From Prorocentrum cordatum (taxonomy: Eukaryota > Sar > Dinophyceae > Prorocentrales > Prorocentraceae), in assembly GCA_963575745.1 (NCBI GenBank), contig CAUYUJ010003891.1:1-64000 (forward strand): a stretch of DNA of 64,000 bases. Reading direction: 5' to 3'. Under the pieces are notes generated by a model. It was not told where the DNA came from and did no database searches. It saw only the letters and a list, made by a program, of their open reading frames with translations. The position numbers and the translations under genes are program-made. Positions 1 to 9,750 of this stretch are shown here, in pieces; the first letter of the stretch is position 1; every line of letters starts with the position of its first letter.

Positions 1-60
1 TTCCTCGGGCCACCCTGCCTCCAACCGCGGTCTCCCTGAACGACCGGGTCACGATTTGGA

Positions 61-470
61 ATGCTTCGGAGGGTGTCTTGGGGCCATCTTGGGCCGCCTT
101 GGGGCTCTCTGAGGGCCATCTTGGACCCATGTTGTGCCATTTTGGGGCTCTCTTGGACTGCCTGGAAGCCCTTTCGGATGGGAGCCCTCCAAGGCGGCTT
201 CGGACGCCCAGTAGACCGCCGTCTTGGAGCGTTGGGAAGCCGAGAAGAGGAGAACCCCAAAATTCACGAAAAAACATCAGAAAATCAATGATGTTTGCCT
301 AGTGGGGCCTTCTTGGGAGTGCTCTTGGAGGACTCTTTGGGGCCGTCCTGGAAGCCTCTTGGGCCATCTTGAGGTCACGTCGGTCACTCTTGGAGCGCTC
401 TTGTGCTGTCTTGGGGGTCTCTGGGACGTCTCCGATGACCCCCATGATCGCCCTAGGTGTGCTGGGAAGG
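61..470 (+). repeat. GGGGCC/CTTGG 15-mer array, copy 1
   Basis: Loosely tandem units of about 13-16 bases of the form GGGGCCATCTTGGGCC. Near 222-302 the array is broken by an A-rich core ending in ATCAATGATGTTTGCC. The same core recurs near 10170-10255, 46555-46645 and 47465-47545, and in reverse near 26370-26450. Open frames across it are by-products of the repeat. The sequence from 471 to 640 is G-rich, with a G-run near 560, and holds nothing I recognise. Confidence 0.75.
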
Positions 471-1042
471 CTTGGCAAAACGCCCTGCGAGGCCCAGGGG
501 GCCGCTTCGAGGCCCGTCCGGAGGGTCCCAAAGCTCCAGATCCCGGGAGTCCGGTTTTGGGTGGGGGGGGTGGGGGGGGGGTCCCCCGCCTGGGCTTGCA
601 AAAATATAGGAAGATGAGTATCAGGCTTCATGGGGCCAAAACGCACCTAGGATGGTGGGCTGGTGGGGCTGAGATGCCATGACCTCGTGGGGATGGGGAT
701 ATGTTGGACAATGCTGGATGTCACGCCGGAAAAAATCGGGCAAATGGGCAGCGATGGCTCGATGTGTTCCTCCCTCATTCCAGCTTGACTCGCCACGCTC
801 TTCTTTTCGCGCGCTGCCTTCTTGTGTTATGGACGTGGCCACGTGCTTCGTCGCAGAAATGCCTACCAACAGCACCAGCAGTACTAGCACAGAAATGTCG
901 TGCGACAGTCTTGAGCTGTCCCACACTGTTAAAAACATGTTCGAGTCAATCACAAATTCACTTGCGGCCAGATGTATGTAGCGAACTGGCAGAGCGCTCC
1001 CATAAACCAGATGATCTGGAACATGAGCCACGGGCCGACGAT

Positions 1043-1541
1043 TTAATCGGGCAGTGGGGTTAGAGGGTCTGGCGCTGCAGGCGACAACGCTGTGTCCCTC
1101 TCGAAAACAAGGGTGAGTGTAACGTCTCCGCCGAAGACCGTGTTGCTTTTCACAGACTCAACCAGATCGTCCGTCGTGTCGATGAACGTGGCATCGCACA
1201 TGGACTGCCTGTAACGGCCGAAACCTCCGACGACGCTCGAGACGAAATCCTCGGTCTTCATGCCCATGTCCTCGCAAAACAGGAAGACATCGATACCGCT
1301 ACTCTACGGACCTCTCCCAAGGTGCGCTCTGACTGAGATGTCGAGGCGAATCCAGCCGAAACGACGAGAAACACGCAGCGGTATCAATACCTCGTCCTCC
1401 TCCGATGTCCATGTTGTCGGCCACGACGCTCAGGGACTGCAGAATGTCACCCTGCAGGACCGCGCCCGACGCCTCCCCCGTGCCGCCCGGCAGCACCTGA
1501 GAGGCAATGTTCGGGGGGGCTGGCTCAGGGGGGGGAAACAT
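1043..1541 (-). CDS. Hypothetical gene fragment interrupted by a small insertion
   Basis: Two minus-strand stretches read like real protein. The first (about 1541 down to 1390) contains LQGDILQSLSVVADNMDIGG; the second (about 1290 down to 1043) contains MKTEDFVSSVVGGFGRYRQ and VFGGDVTLTLVFERD. Removing the roughly 100 bases between them joins the frames without loss of register (DIGGGRGID then VFLFCEDMG). I do not recognise the family. An open frame at 621-1031 on the same strand may be a further piece, but nothing proves it. It could be a host exon pair or a retroposed fragment. No start codon or promoter can be argued. Confidence 0.4.
1290..1390 (-). mobile_element. Small insertion flanked by GGTATYGAT duplication
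   Basis: On the minus strand the open frame reads GGTATTGAT, then about 90 bases, then GGTATCGAT and continues in frame, as expected of a target duplication or an introner-like intron. The insert carries an inverted GATACCGC / GCGGTATC pair at its edges. Its inner sequence (GACCTCTCCCAAGGTGCG, then a TTTCGAGGCG-like stretch) recurs at about 3643-3745 and 27695-27795, so it belongs to a dispersed family. Canonical GT-AG splicing would not restore the frame exactly, so an intron is not proven. Confidence 0.5.
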
Positions 1542-1547
1542 CGACTG

Positions 1548-1675
1548 GCCATCGCTCGGACATCCAGTCCCTATGTTTTTTTTTCGGTTTCGTGCGTGTT
1601 TTTTCTTGCCAAATGATCAAGGATGCTCCTCGATGGTCCCCGCCAAAGAGCAAATGCACACGTCCGAGCGATGCC
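1548..1675. mobile_element. MITE-like element, TIR GCCATCGCTCGGAC, copy 1
   Basis: About 128 bases that begin GCCATCGCTCGGAC and end GTCCGAGCGATGCC, an inverted terminal pair of about 13 bases. A second copy lies at 33585-33709 with similar length and interior (GGTCCC..CTCCT.. then AGTGCACA or AATGCACA). It abuts the hypothetical gene fragment. Confidence 0.6.
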
Positions 1676-1686
1676 AAGTCGACGTG

Positions 1687-1792
1687 TAATCGGCGATACA
1701 TCGCCGACGGATCGGCGAGGCCGCAGGGTCCTGGGCGGGGAGGGCCATCGGGCCCATACTTCTCGGCGATCGATGGGCGACCTCCCTTTAGT
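1687..1792 (+). repeat. ATCGGCGATACATCGCCGA family, copy 1
   Basis: Starts with the near-palindrome ATCGGCGATACATCGCCGA, then CCTGGGCGGGGAGGGCC, ATCGGGCCC and CGATCGATGGGCGA. Related copies lie near 26112-26280, 32156-32345, 57047-57130 plus 57260-57420, and 58868-59015. Confidence 0.65.
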
Positions 1793-2314
1793 TAAACGTG
1801 GTTTAGTGAAAACCACCTGAGGCCCAAACCTGGCGGGCGCAAGCCTGGAAAATAACGGCCGCGGCGCCCTCTCGAGAGCCGAAAACGGACAATTCACTAA
1901 TCGACGTGTCACTGTTGGGGGTTCTGTCCGCCCCCGATAATTGCCCCTGACCGTGCGCTCCGGGCTTTTCAAACTTCTGCCTCTGGCGGCCGTTCGAGAC
2001 GATTCCAGCACCCCCAGAAAGCTCTTGGCAAAGCGCAGCTGCTGAAGAGCACTCCCGAGGCTGGAAAACCGCCGAGAACCGACGAACACGCCCGAAAATC
2101 TCGAACCTTGAACGTTGCCCCTGACGGGCGGTGCTCAAACTTGAACGCCCGCGCTGGGGGCTCCCCCCCAGCCTTCCCCCTTGAGCACTCCCAACCCCGG
2201 TGTGCGCGCCGCCAATCCGTTCTCGCCCCTCGAACCTCTATTAGCCTCAGCAAGTGGCCCCCGCTCGGCGAAGAGCGTGCGCCCACGCCCCCCGATGGCG
2301 GCGGCGGAGGTGAC

Positions 2315-2318
2315 GACC

Positions 2319-2368
<50 letters not shown>
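2315..2368 (+). repeat. (CGA)n microsatellite
   Basis: A run of CGA/GAC triplets, nearly pure from 2320 to 2366. The flanks (1800-2300 and 2370-2460) show no convincing gene. Confidence 0.9.
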
Positions 2369-2463
2369 AAGGGGTCGAGAGCACGGGAGGGGGCACGTCT
2401 GAGCCTATCCAGCAACAGCCTCGTCGCTCATGTTTGCCTAACGTAACATCTGGGCCTATCCAC

Positions 2464-2588
2464 CTCCCTTCACGTTGCCACCGAGCACCTCCTCGACCAC
2501 AAAGGCACCGCACCGCGGCCCCGGGTCCTGGCACTTCGTGAGCCGCAGGCCCAGCGGCAGGCGCAGCTGCAGCGAGTAGAACTGGCTG
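2464..2588 (-). CDS. PDZ-like domain exon (fragment)
   Basis: The minus-strand frame reads SQFYSLQLRLPLGLRLTK, a proline/cysteine-rich linker, then GAFVVEEVLGGNVKG. This has the order of a PDZ domain: beta strand, PLGL carboxylate-binding loop, then FV.EV..GGN. PDZ-like domains of this spelling are common in dinoflagellate proteins. An acceptor-like CTCCTGCAG precedes the frame and a donor-like GAG|GTGGAT follows it, giving an exon of about 125 bases. I could not find the partner exons, so the rest of the protein is unknown. Confidence 0.4.
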
Positions 2589-2854
2589 CTGCAGGAGCAT
2601 GTTTCTGCACCCCCCGAACCGTAGCGCCCGCGCAGCGGTGGGGAGGGGGGGGGGTCGGGCCGGCGAGCGCCACAGCATGCGTGTGAGTTTCGCGCCGTGC
2701 ATGTGGGGGAACCAGCGCCCCCCCGCCTACGTTGGGTACCGCTACGGGAAGGAGGGAGGAAGGGAGGAAGGGGGGGGGGGCGCCCCCCGTAGTGGACCTC
2801 TTACGGGTTCGCCGAGTAACAAAAACAATCTCCAGAGGAAGAGCAGACGGCATG

Positions 2855-3248
2855 ATAACAAACTGCTGGAGCTCCGCGCGGATTTCCTCCGGCCGCGCGC
2901 CGAGGGGGGAAGTGAGGGGGGGGGCAGGCCTTTTTTGTTCGAAAAGCGGCGGCGATGAGGATCCTCAGGAGGCCCCAGTTTCTTAGGAGGCCCGAAGCCT
3001 TCTGAGCTTTCTGAGAAGGCACGTTCGAAAAGCGGCGGCGATGAGGATCCTCAGGAGGCCCCAGTTTCTTAGGAGGCCCGAAGCCTTCTGAGCTTTCTGA
3101 GAAGGCACGCCCCCTCTCTGCCTTGCCAATCGGGCGCGTCGCCGATTCTTGGATCGGCGCTGACCTCCCCGGCGGCGCCTCCAGCGCGCCGAGGAAAAGG
3201 TTCAGCGCCGATCCGTAAAATCCGCGCGGAGCTCCACAATTTGTCAGT
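2855..3248. mobile_element. Inverted-repeat element with internal 86-base duplication
   Basis: GGAGCTCCGCGCGGATTT at 2868-2885 is matched exactly by its reverse complement at 3218-3235, and the match continues imperfectly outward (AACAAACTG against TTTGTC). The interior has G-rich and C-rich arms. A related right end may occur near 57625-57690 (CCGTGCGGAACTCC). Confidence 0.55.
2937..3108 (+). repeat. Exact 86-base tandem duplication
   Basis: Two adjacent copies, 2937-3022 and 3023-3108, appear identical base for base. Each starts GTTCGAAAAGCGGCGGCG and ends TTTCTGAGAAGGCAC. Identity inside otherwise diverged DNA points to a recent event. Confidence 0.9.
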
Positions 3249-3485
3249 TGTGCCCGTTTCTCTTCCTCCGATGCCAGCGCCGAAGAATGGGGTCAGCTCC
3301 ACGGTCTCCTGCGAAGGGTGAACAAACGGGGGGGGGGGGGGGGGAGAAACGCGCGCGCCCTTGCAACACCTTCCAGGCCCCGCGCCTGCAACTCAGGGGC
3401 CCATTGGGGTCTGCATCCCGCCGTTCAGTGCCCCCCAGCTGCCGAGCGCACTGGGGATACCAGAAGATACCGATACAGTCAAGAC

Positions 3486-3745
3486 GTTGAAATAAGGAAC
3501 AGTTTGGGTTCGGAAGGGGCTCGATGTTCCTTAGGTTCCTCCAGTGCTGTTCCTCTTGCCCTCCTGGGGCACGGAGGCGCTTTCAGGGCCAAGAAGGGGT
3601 GTCGTTCCTTAGTTAGCGTTCCTTCTTTCAGCGGCCCGACTGTACCGCAACTCCCCAAATCTCTCCCAGGGCGCGTTCTGATCAGGATTTCGAGGCGTAC
3701 CCAGCCGTGGCGACGAGGGCCTCCCAGGAGGCCCCTAAGGGACGA
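3486..3745 (-). repeat. Two adjoining dispersed repeats
   Basis: 3490-3600 read in reverse matches 44100-44240 and 59150-59280 (AGCCCCTTCCGAACCC / GGTTCGGAAGGGGCTCGA). 3643-3745 matches 27695-27795 (TTTCGAGGCG then CAGCCGTGGCGACGAGGGCC) and more loosely 1290-1390. No coding sense. A G-run lies at about 3330-3343. Confidence 0.6.
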
Positions 3746-4300
3746 AAGCTAGCTACGGTGGGGGTCGATGCAAAAGACACCCACCGCAAGAAACCCAACC
3801 CTGAAATCCGCAGAGGTTTCTTGGTCCAGAGTTGGGTTTCTTCCACTTCGGCTACAAACGAATCAACCCAGGGCACCCTGGCCCGAGCGGTTTCTTGACT
3901 GACGGCGTCAAGCAACTTGACATCAAGAAATGCGCCCCGAAATGCACCCACTTTCGGGCATGCGCCACGACATGCGCCAGCGCCCACTTGAAACACTGAC
4001 GAACCCCAGCGGGTGGATGGGCAACGCTGGACGAACAATCCAAATGGCAGGCGATGAAGCCCAAGGTACCCCGAATGCCCGGAAGTTTCTTGGAGGTTCG
4101 GGCGCGCGCCCCGAAACTGACCGACGCTCAAGAAACCCAGTTTGCCCTGGCATTTGCAATTTCTTCGAAATTGCGGCGATCTTCCGCGCCGAACGCCAAC
4201 CAAAGAAACCCAAGGAACCTGGTCGAAACGTAGGGTGTTTCTTTGCATGGCCCCCCACTGTAGGCAACGGCAGCGGCAAGGGCAGTAGGCTTTTTTAATG
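3746..4300. other. Region with recurrent AAGAAACCC motif
   Basis: No gene seen. The word AAGAAACCC or its reverse GGTTTCTT recurs many times in both orientations between 3790 and 4250 (for example near 3788, 3831, 3889, 4085, 4130, 4205 and 4237). The gaps between are GC-rich and unlike one another. Confidence 0.5.
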
Positions 4301-4309
4301 AAGGAAGGA

Positions 4310-4625
4310 GGAGTAGAAGGAGGCGAGAAAGGATGAGCAGGAGGAGGAGGAGGCGGAGAAAAAATATGATAATGATGAAGAGGAGGAGAAAAGGAGGAGG
4401 AGGAGGAGGAGGAGGAACATGGCACAACAAACATAATAATACCAGTACTGGTGACAACAACAACAACAGCAACAACAACAACAACACCAACACCAACACC
4501 AACAACCAAAACAACAACAACAACAACAAACACAACAACAACAGCATCAGCAACAGCAACAGCAACAACAACACCATCACCAACAACAGCGACAACAACA
4601 CCACCAACAACAACAATACTAATAC
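4310..4625 (+). repeat. GGA then AAC microsatellites
   Basis: GGA/AGG triplets to about 4415, then CAA/ACC triplets (AACAACAACACC type) from about 4440 to 4625. The long open frames here are runs of N, T or L codons and are not genes. Confidence 0.9.
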
Positions 4626-5379
4626 TGAGCTCTGCGAAACCGCAGGTTCTTCCACTGGCGGGGCGCGGCGGCAGCCGCGCCCCCATACGCGCACGCCGAT
4701 CGGCGGCGCGCCCCCCTCTCGGGGGAATGCAATCGACGAAGCACGTCAGGCACATGAGGTGGAGCAGCCGCGCTGGGGGGCACATCCACCTACAACCATG
4801 CAGGCCAGCAGCGCCCCATATCCAATGGAGAAGCTGGGGCCAGGGCTGCTGCCTCCACGTAGCACATGTGGTCCACCAACACGCGGCTCAACAGCACTGC
4901 CAGACCCGCCAGACCACACGCACCGCCAGGCTGTACCTGCAGCTGTCTCTTCTTGCTCGGGCAATCGAGGGCACCCGAGCGTTGTCAGATCCGCCTGACC
5001 ATGCGTGCCGCCAGGCTGCTCTACACTTCTACTGCTGGCCTCCATCCACAAGGCAAGCACTAGGTGGTGGTGCGAACCCGCCAACGGCATTTGAACATTA
5101 CTGCACCTGCCGCTGCCGCTCAACCTCATATTGCGAATCCGCCTCCGCACAATGTCCTGGCCCCCACTGGACAAAGAGCCGGATGCGCTCTGTGCCCGCT
5201 TTGGCTGATGATTTCGGGATAGCTTAAGCACAAAAAAAATTAGGATGCGGAGCGCAATCAGCAGCAGCCAACAGTCCGCTGCGGCCCAGGAAACTATCTG
5301 GTTCATCGGCACTCTCTTGGGCTGCCGTCTCCTTCGCTTTGGTTCGCTCCTGCAGATCTGCCATCTTCGCCTTGTATGC

Positions 5380-5835
5380 CTACAGGCCACTTGGACTGGC
5401 TCCCGCTATTGTCGTGGTGCAGCGGGGGCCGGGCTGGGGGATCTTCATCTGTTGCTTGGAAGTATCATGGCGTCGATGCGTCGCGCCAACTTTCTCGCGG
5501 TGGCCGACGCCCCTCCTGAAATTGGCGAGCGCTTCCAATCCTTTCGCAGCCGGCCCCGCGCACTCCCCCCTGAGTTTCAGCTTGCGCCTCTGCTGCGCCC
5601 GCGCCCCGCAGCCCATGCACGCGCACGCGGTGGACTTGCAGATGATGTCGCTCAAGTCGCCCTTCTGGTTGTCAGCGGGTAGACGGTGCCCCCAGAGCTG
5701 CTTGAAGAATTCGAGGAGGAAGTTGGGCATGCTGCAGCATCTGACGAGCTCGTCTTGTCGAAGCCGCAGGCCCCGTGTCGGCATGCCGCCAGTCATGTCA
5801 GTTATCCCTCCGCGTGCTCCTGAAGCGCTTGGCAC
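5380..5835 (-). CDS. Hypothetical protein with cysteine pairs
   Basis: The minus-strand frame of 151 residues has a plausible protein texture: LVRCCSMPNFLLEFFKQLWG, then an ICKSTACACMGCGARAQQRR stretch, then KLRGECAGPAAKGLEAL. The C..CG.RA..R..L...C.GP pattern resembles a small zinc-binding segment I associate with dinoflagellate retroelement-related proteins. After its stop, the shifted frame continues as AYKAKMADLQERTKAKETAA, which is coiled-coil-like. This suggests a broken longer gene. Function unknown. Confidence 0.4.
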   Translation of the reverse strand: MPSASGARGGITDMTGGMPTRGLRLRQDELVRCCSMPNFLLEFFKQLWGHRLPADNQKGDLSDIICKSTACACMGCGARAQQRRKLKLRGECAGPAAKGLEALANFRRGVGHREKVGATHRRHDTSKQQMKIPQPGPRCTTTIAGASPSGL

Positions 5836-6168
5836 CTTCAGGGTGGCACTGCCATCGTTCTTCCTCCTGGTCGCGCACGGGTAGTACGTTGGCCATCAGG
5901 TGCGCCGGCTCCATGCAGCGATTCTGCAAGCAAGCAAGCAAGAAGTCATGCACCCGAAGGTGCGTAGGACACTGGACTGGACAAAATGCTGCGGACTAAA
6001 AACTCACATTCGGACCGCGCGGCGCTATGCGGCCAGCTTTGCTGAGCGCGCAGGACAGCATGTAAGACATAGGGTTTTAAAACAAAAAAGATTCTAATAC
6101 ATGGTTAACTTTGTGAACAAATTTATGCATGAACTCATCGTTGTTTTTGATACTGAATCCCTGCATTG
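5836..6168. other. AT-richer non-coding stretch
   Basis: No gene seen. From about 6060 to 6168 the base composition turns AT-rich (TTTTAAAACAAAAAAG, ATGGTTAACTTTG). This is downstream of LINE-1 on the minus strand and may be its insertion site. Confidence 0.4.
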
Positions 6169-6202
6169 TTAATGCATGATCCGCACGCGGAGCATGCATT
6201 AA
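6169..6202. promoter_or_regulatory. 34-base palindrome at LINE-1 3' end
   Basis: TTAATGCATG (6169-6178) pairs perfectly with CATGCATTAA (6193-6202). Inside, TCCGC (6180-6184) pairs with GCGGA (6187-6191). It lies 18 bases past the last LINE-1 codon, where a 3' stem-loop recognised by the element's own reverse transcriptase would be expected. That role is inferred. Confidence 0.6.
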
Positions 6203-6219
6203 AAACGGCACTGTACGAA

Positions 6220-7706
6220 TTACCGCCCGGAAGCTTCATTCGCCAAGAGTGGGCGCAACTTTGACACGCCACCTGCCGCCGCGCAAGCGACTCGTAGAAC
6301 CTGGGTTGTCCAGTCTGCGCGTAGCCGGCCTACCTTTCTCACGTATCGGTCTGCTGCCGGCCTGAAACTTCCAGGACAGAAGGTGGCGTTCCTGAGGAGG
6401 CTCCCTTCTGGTGTCCTGGCGATTTTGCCAAGCAGGAGAAGCTGCTGTCGTGCCACTGTGTCCGTCAGAAAGTGTTGTCCCGTTCTGTCTAAGACTATCG
6501 CGTTGCTCGCCCTGGAGATGCATGCGGGTTCGATTCCCCATACTACACGAAGACACCGGCAATTGAAGCTATCCAGCCGCCTTCTCTCCGCAGCATTCAG
6601 CCACGACGCCGATGAACCATGCGCGAGTTTGCTTAGAACGACGGCGATGTAGACCTCATTTTCTGCGTCTGATCAAGCCCGAATGTCGCCATGCCTTGCG
6701 CGGCTTGTCAAAGTCGGCGCGCGCCGCGCCCAGGCGGCGACTGAGCTCCTTGCCCGCGGCGCCTGCTCCAGAAATCAAGGCGCCCAAAAAAATCATGTCT
6801 TCTTGCGCCCGTATGATGTCCATTCGAATCTTGAATACTGCTTGCGCATCTGATTTGGAGCAGTTGGAACGTGTCTGGGCGCAGCTCCATGCCATGCGAT
6901 GTCCCAGGAATCGGAATAGCAGCTAATATGTCTTCCACTGCCCGCTTCGTCCTTCCCAGAATCAGCGCGCCGTCCGCGCGCAGCAAAACTGCAAGGGATA
7001 CACCGCCCCAGAGTGCTCTGCGTTCTGCTGCAAGTTGGGAGACAGCGTCTGCGATGTTTACTGTCATGATCATCACGAACAAGAAGGGTGATAGAGGGCA
7101 TCCTTGCAATATCCCAAAGGACTGTGGCCTCCAGGAAGAAGTCGCCCCGCAGTCCCGCACCTCGAAGATCCTGTCAATGTAAGCCGCACCCATGACCTCC
7201 AATATGTGCTCGGACAAGCCGAAACGTCGCAGACCGCTCAGCATGGCCGAAGGGTTGATGGAGTCGAAAGCTTTTTGCCAATCCATGGCCAATGCGTACA
7301 TATTACCTGATGATGTACCAAGCTCCAAATCTATACGCCGACGGAGCGCAACAATCGCCTCTTGTGCCCCATGCTTCGATCGAAAACCAAATAGCGATCC
7401 CGTCAGCCTGGATTCAGCTCCTGCCTCCACCAAACGCCGGTGCAACAAAGACGCGAATACGTTCTACCCATTCGCGAGAAGACTGGTTCGTCGATAGTTC
7501 GCGCAATCATATGTTTTCATGTCTTGTGTATTGCTGGTACCCTTGCTTTGTGCCATCCTTGCGGAACCCTTTGCCCTTGCCAACAATGATTCACAAAAGT
7601 CGCAATGCGTTGTAGTGCCTTGGAGTCGTCTGCAAGTGCCTTCCAATATTATGGTGGGGTACCGTCTGGCCGGGGTGCTTTGCCATCGCGCAGCTTCCTC
7701 AAACAT
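6220..7706 (-). pseudogene. LINE-1 reverse transcriptase and C-terminal domain
   Basis: Segments in order: NYRRTSLLANG (RT entry, about 7480); LFGFRSKHGAQEAIVALRRR, MDWQKAFDSI (motif A, D present), FGILQGCPLSPFLFVMIM (motif B) and LRADGALILG (motif C) in the frame 7448-6708. Then, after a frameshift near 6890, IFLGALISGAGAAGKEL, and in 6456-6220 IARTPEGSLLRNATF plus RYVRKVGRLRADWT, a C-terminal block typical of the family. Motif C reads R-A-D-G where F/Y-A-D-D is needed, so the enzyme is dead. At least three frame changes are required. Confidence 0.85.
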
Positions 7707-7854
7707 GTTCGGACAACGTCATCCGTGAAATTGGCCAAGTTGACCGGCAACGCAGGTCCACTGGCGGGTGCGTCGACAACGTCGGCTGGACGCACGCCCC
7801 ATTGCACCGTCTCGAGGTACGTTGCCATGGTATCCGCGCGGTCTTCGCTGCTGA

Positions 7855-8376
7855 CTAATTATCCTTGAAAGTTCCAGAGCCGCCCCTGCTTGGCGGGACG
7901 GGGGTTTCGGAACTTCCGGATATCGTTCCAGGAACCAGTCGCCGCCAAAGATTCCAGCCATTTGGATTTATCTTCTCGTGCAGATTTTCGCACAGCTTCG
8001 TGCTTCTCTTTCTCCAGAACGGCGTTCCCGTCCACTCGAGCCTGCGCTCTTTCTTGGATGAGCTGCAGTGTCCGGCCACTGATCCACGGTCGCATGGGTT
8101 GGGGCGGCTCGCCAGGCAAGACCTCGGATGCAGCCCCATTCGCGGCCGACATGTTTTGCCGGGCGCCTTCGAGCACATCGGCGGCGCCCACGCCCTCCGA
8201 GCAATTCTCCAAACGCGCCGTGACACATTGCTGTCGCACACCAGGTTTTGGCAAACTCCTGTCTGTTTCGAATGGCGCCGACGTGGTTGAGAATGCTGAA
8301 TGTCGAGGTCGATCTGATAACGCACTAGGAAGTGCCGCGTGCCCAATGCAACTTCTCGGTGGCTTTCAACGCACAC
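7855..8376 (-). pseudogene. LINE-1 linker between endonuclease and RT
   Basis: The frame 8254-7859 contains RTLQLIQERAQARVDGNAV followed by lysine-rich EKHEAVRKSAREDKSKWLES. This matches the usual LINE pattern of LI..R, a basic helix and a K..WL segment between endonuclease and RT. The frame 8376-7855 overlaps it, so the true reading frame has shifted at least once. No independent function. Confidence 0.6.
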
Positions 8377-8389
8377 TACTCAGTCAAGA

Positions 8390-9100
8390 CTTAGGCCGGG
8401 CACGAGAAACAAATCGAGCAGAGCCAATCTGTCCGGCAAAATGGCGTCTTTGGGTTTTGTGCCGCTCTCCGTGCACGTAATCTGTTGTCCGTCGGGCACA
8501 ATATGCAAAGTGTTGCTGATGCAGTGCTGCTGCGCCGTGCAGGGCCCCGTGAATAGATCCCGGTTGGGTGACTCTGCTTTGCGTTTCGCTTCCCCTCCCA
8601 AAGTGCAGGCCCAAGTGCACGTTCTTCGCCTCGCCGTTGTTGGCCAAGCCGGGCGTTGAAGTCTCCAGCGATATATTTGGATCCATCCACCGATATGGTA
8701 GTAGGCAACTTTCTCAATTCCAACTAAAAAGTGCAATCGTTCAGCTAGTGGTCGGAGGTTGTGCGGGGCGTGGCCGGTGACCAGCGCGCGTTTGCCCCCG
8801 CTTCCCCGGATCTTCAAGCAAGCGAGCCGGTCTGAATGTCGCGAGAAGCCACGGGTGCACGTTGCCATGCGGGGCGCAATGATAGATCCCACTCCTGATC
8901 TAGGTCTATCCACGCTGTCTGCACTTCCGAACCTGAAAAGATAACGCGATACCCGTCGTTTGTGTAGCACTCTGCTTTCGAGGCCCATGTCTCCTGGAGG
9001 CAGAGGAAATCAGTCTTCAAAACACGGACTGCTTCGCAAATGTTCGAAGCTTCTCGCCGGTTAAACCAGCGACGTTCCGCGCGGCGATGGCGACGCGCCC
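8390..9100 (-). pseudogene. LINE-1 apurinic-type endonuclease
   Basis: ARNVAGLTGEKLRTFA (about 9060) is the N-terminal strand of an endonuclease/exonuclease/phosphatase fold. Then LKTDFLCLQETW (about 8990, catalytic E present), a shifted frame with HSDRLACLKI and ALVTGHAPHN (about 8850-8750), then YIAGDFNARLG (about 8660, catalytic D and N present). At least three frames are used in turn, so no complete enzyme can be made. Its role in the family is to nick target DNA for priming. Confidence 0.8.
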
Positions 9101-9149
9101 GCTCTGTGCACTCGAGGCTCCGCGCGGGCGCGGGCATCCCAACGGCGCT

Positions 9150-9750
9150 GAAAAATAATTGGGTGAAACAAAGCCCTCGCCCTCCAGGCCCCGTTCATTC
9201 TTCCCCTTCTTCCCCGCCCCTTGCCCCGCGTCGGTGGCGCGAGCCAGGGTTTCCTCGCGGGGCGCGCGGAGCTCGATGACAGCCGCGTCGTTGTGGAGGT
9301 CAGCCCAATTGTCCCATCCTGCGCTAAGCCGCGTGAGCTCGAGCGCACCTCCCGCGGAGCAGACTGATAGGATGTGATCGCCCCCGGCGCGCATGGTGAG
9401 CCTACCGTCGCCTATATAAACGCTGTGTTTCTTGAAGCCCCACAGCGCCAGAAGCCGCTTCAGGCCGATTAGCATCCGGATCGGGATCCTGATAGAGGCT
9501 GGCCAATCTTTATGTGCCCAGATTCTTATGTTCTTGTAAGAGATCGATGAAGCTCGTGACACGCGCAGGGCAGTCCCTTCATCGATGTTGCCACTCATCT
9601 TTGCAAAAACCATGCCGCTGTAGATGTCGCCTTTCATGTGGATGTCACTCGGCGCTGGCATGTTTGACTTTGCCATCGAGGACGCCGGCGGCGCATCGCC
9701 GGCCGCTCCCTGGGAGTTTGTCGAAGTGGTGCGCAGCATCGAACGTCGTG
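9150..9750 (-). pseudogene. LINE-1 ORF1, C-terminal half
   Basis: One open frame continues into the endonuclease start. It reads KGDIYSGMVFAKMSGNIDEG, then SYKNIRIWAHKDWPASIR, then GLKRLLALWGFKKHSVYIGD. This resembles the RNA-binding ORF1 part of dinoflagellate LINEs (a GIVFAKF-like strand, W..QDLP, GFK..L..WGF). A lysine-rich tail (AGKKGKNERG) follows. The 5' half of the same protein lies beyond an array at 9740-10500. Confidence 0.65.

Noticed and set aside
3682-4785. 367-residue minus-strand frame rich in valine
   Set aside because: Created by the AAC microsatellite and adjacent repeat.
6525-6545. tRNA-like B box GGTTCGATTCC
   Set aside because: The T stem pairs only in three bases, no acceptor stem or A box is found, and it lies within LINE-1 coding DNA.
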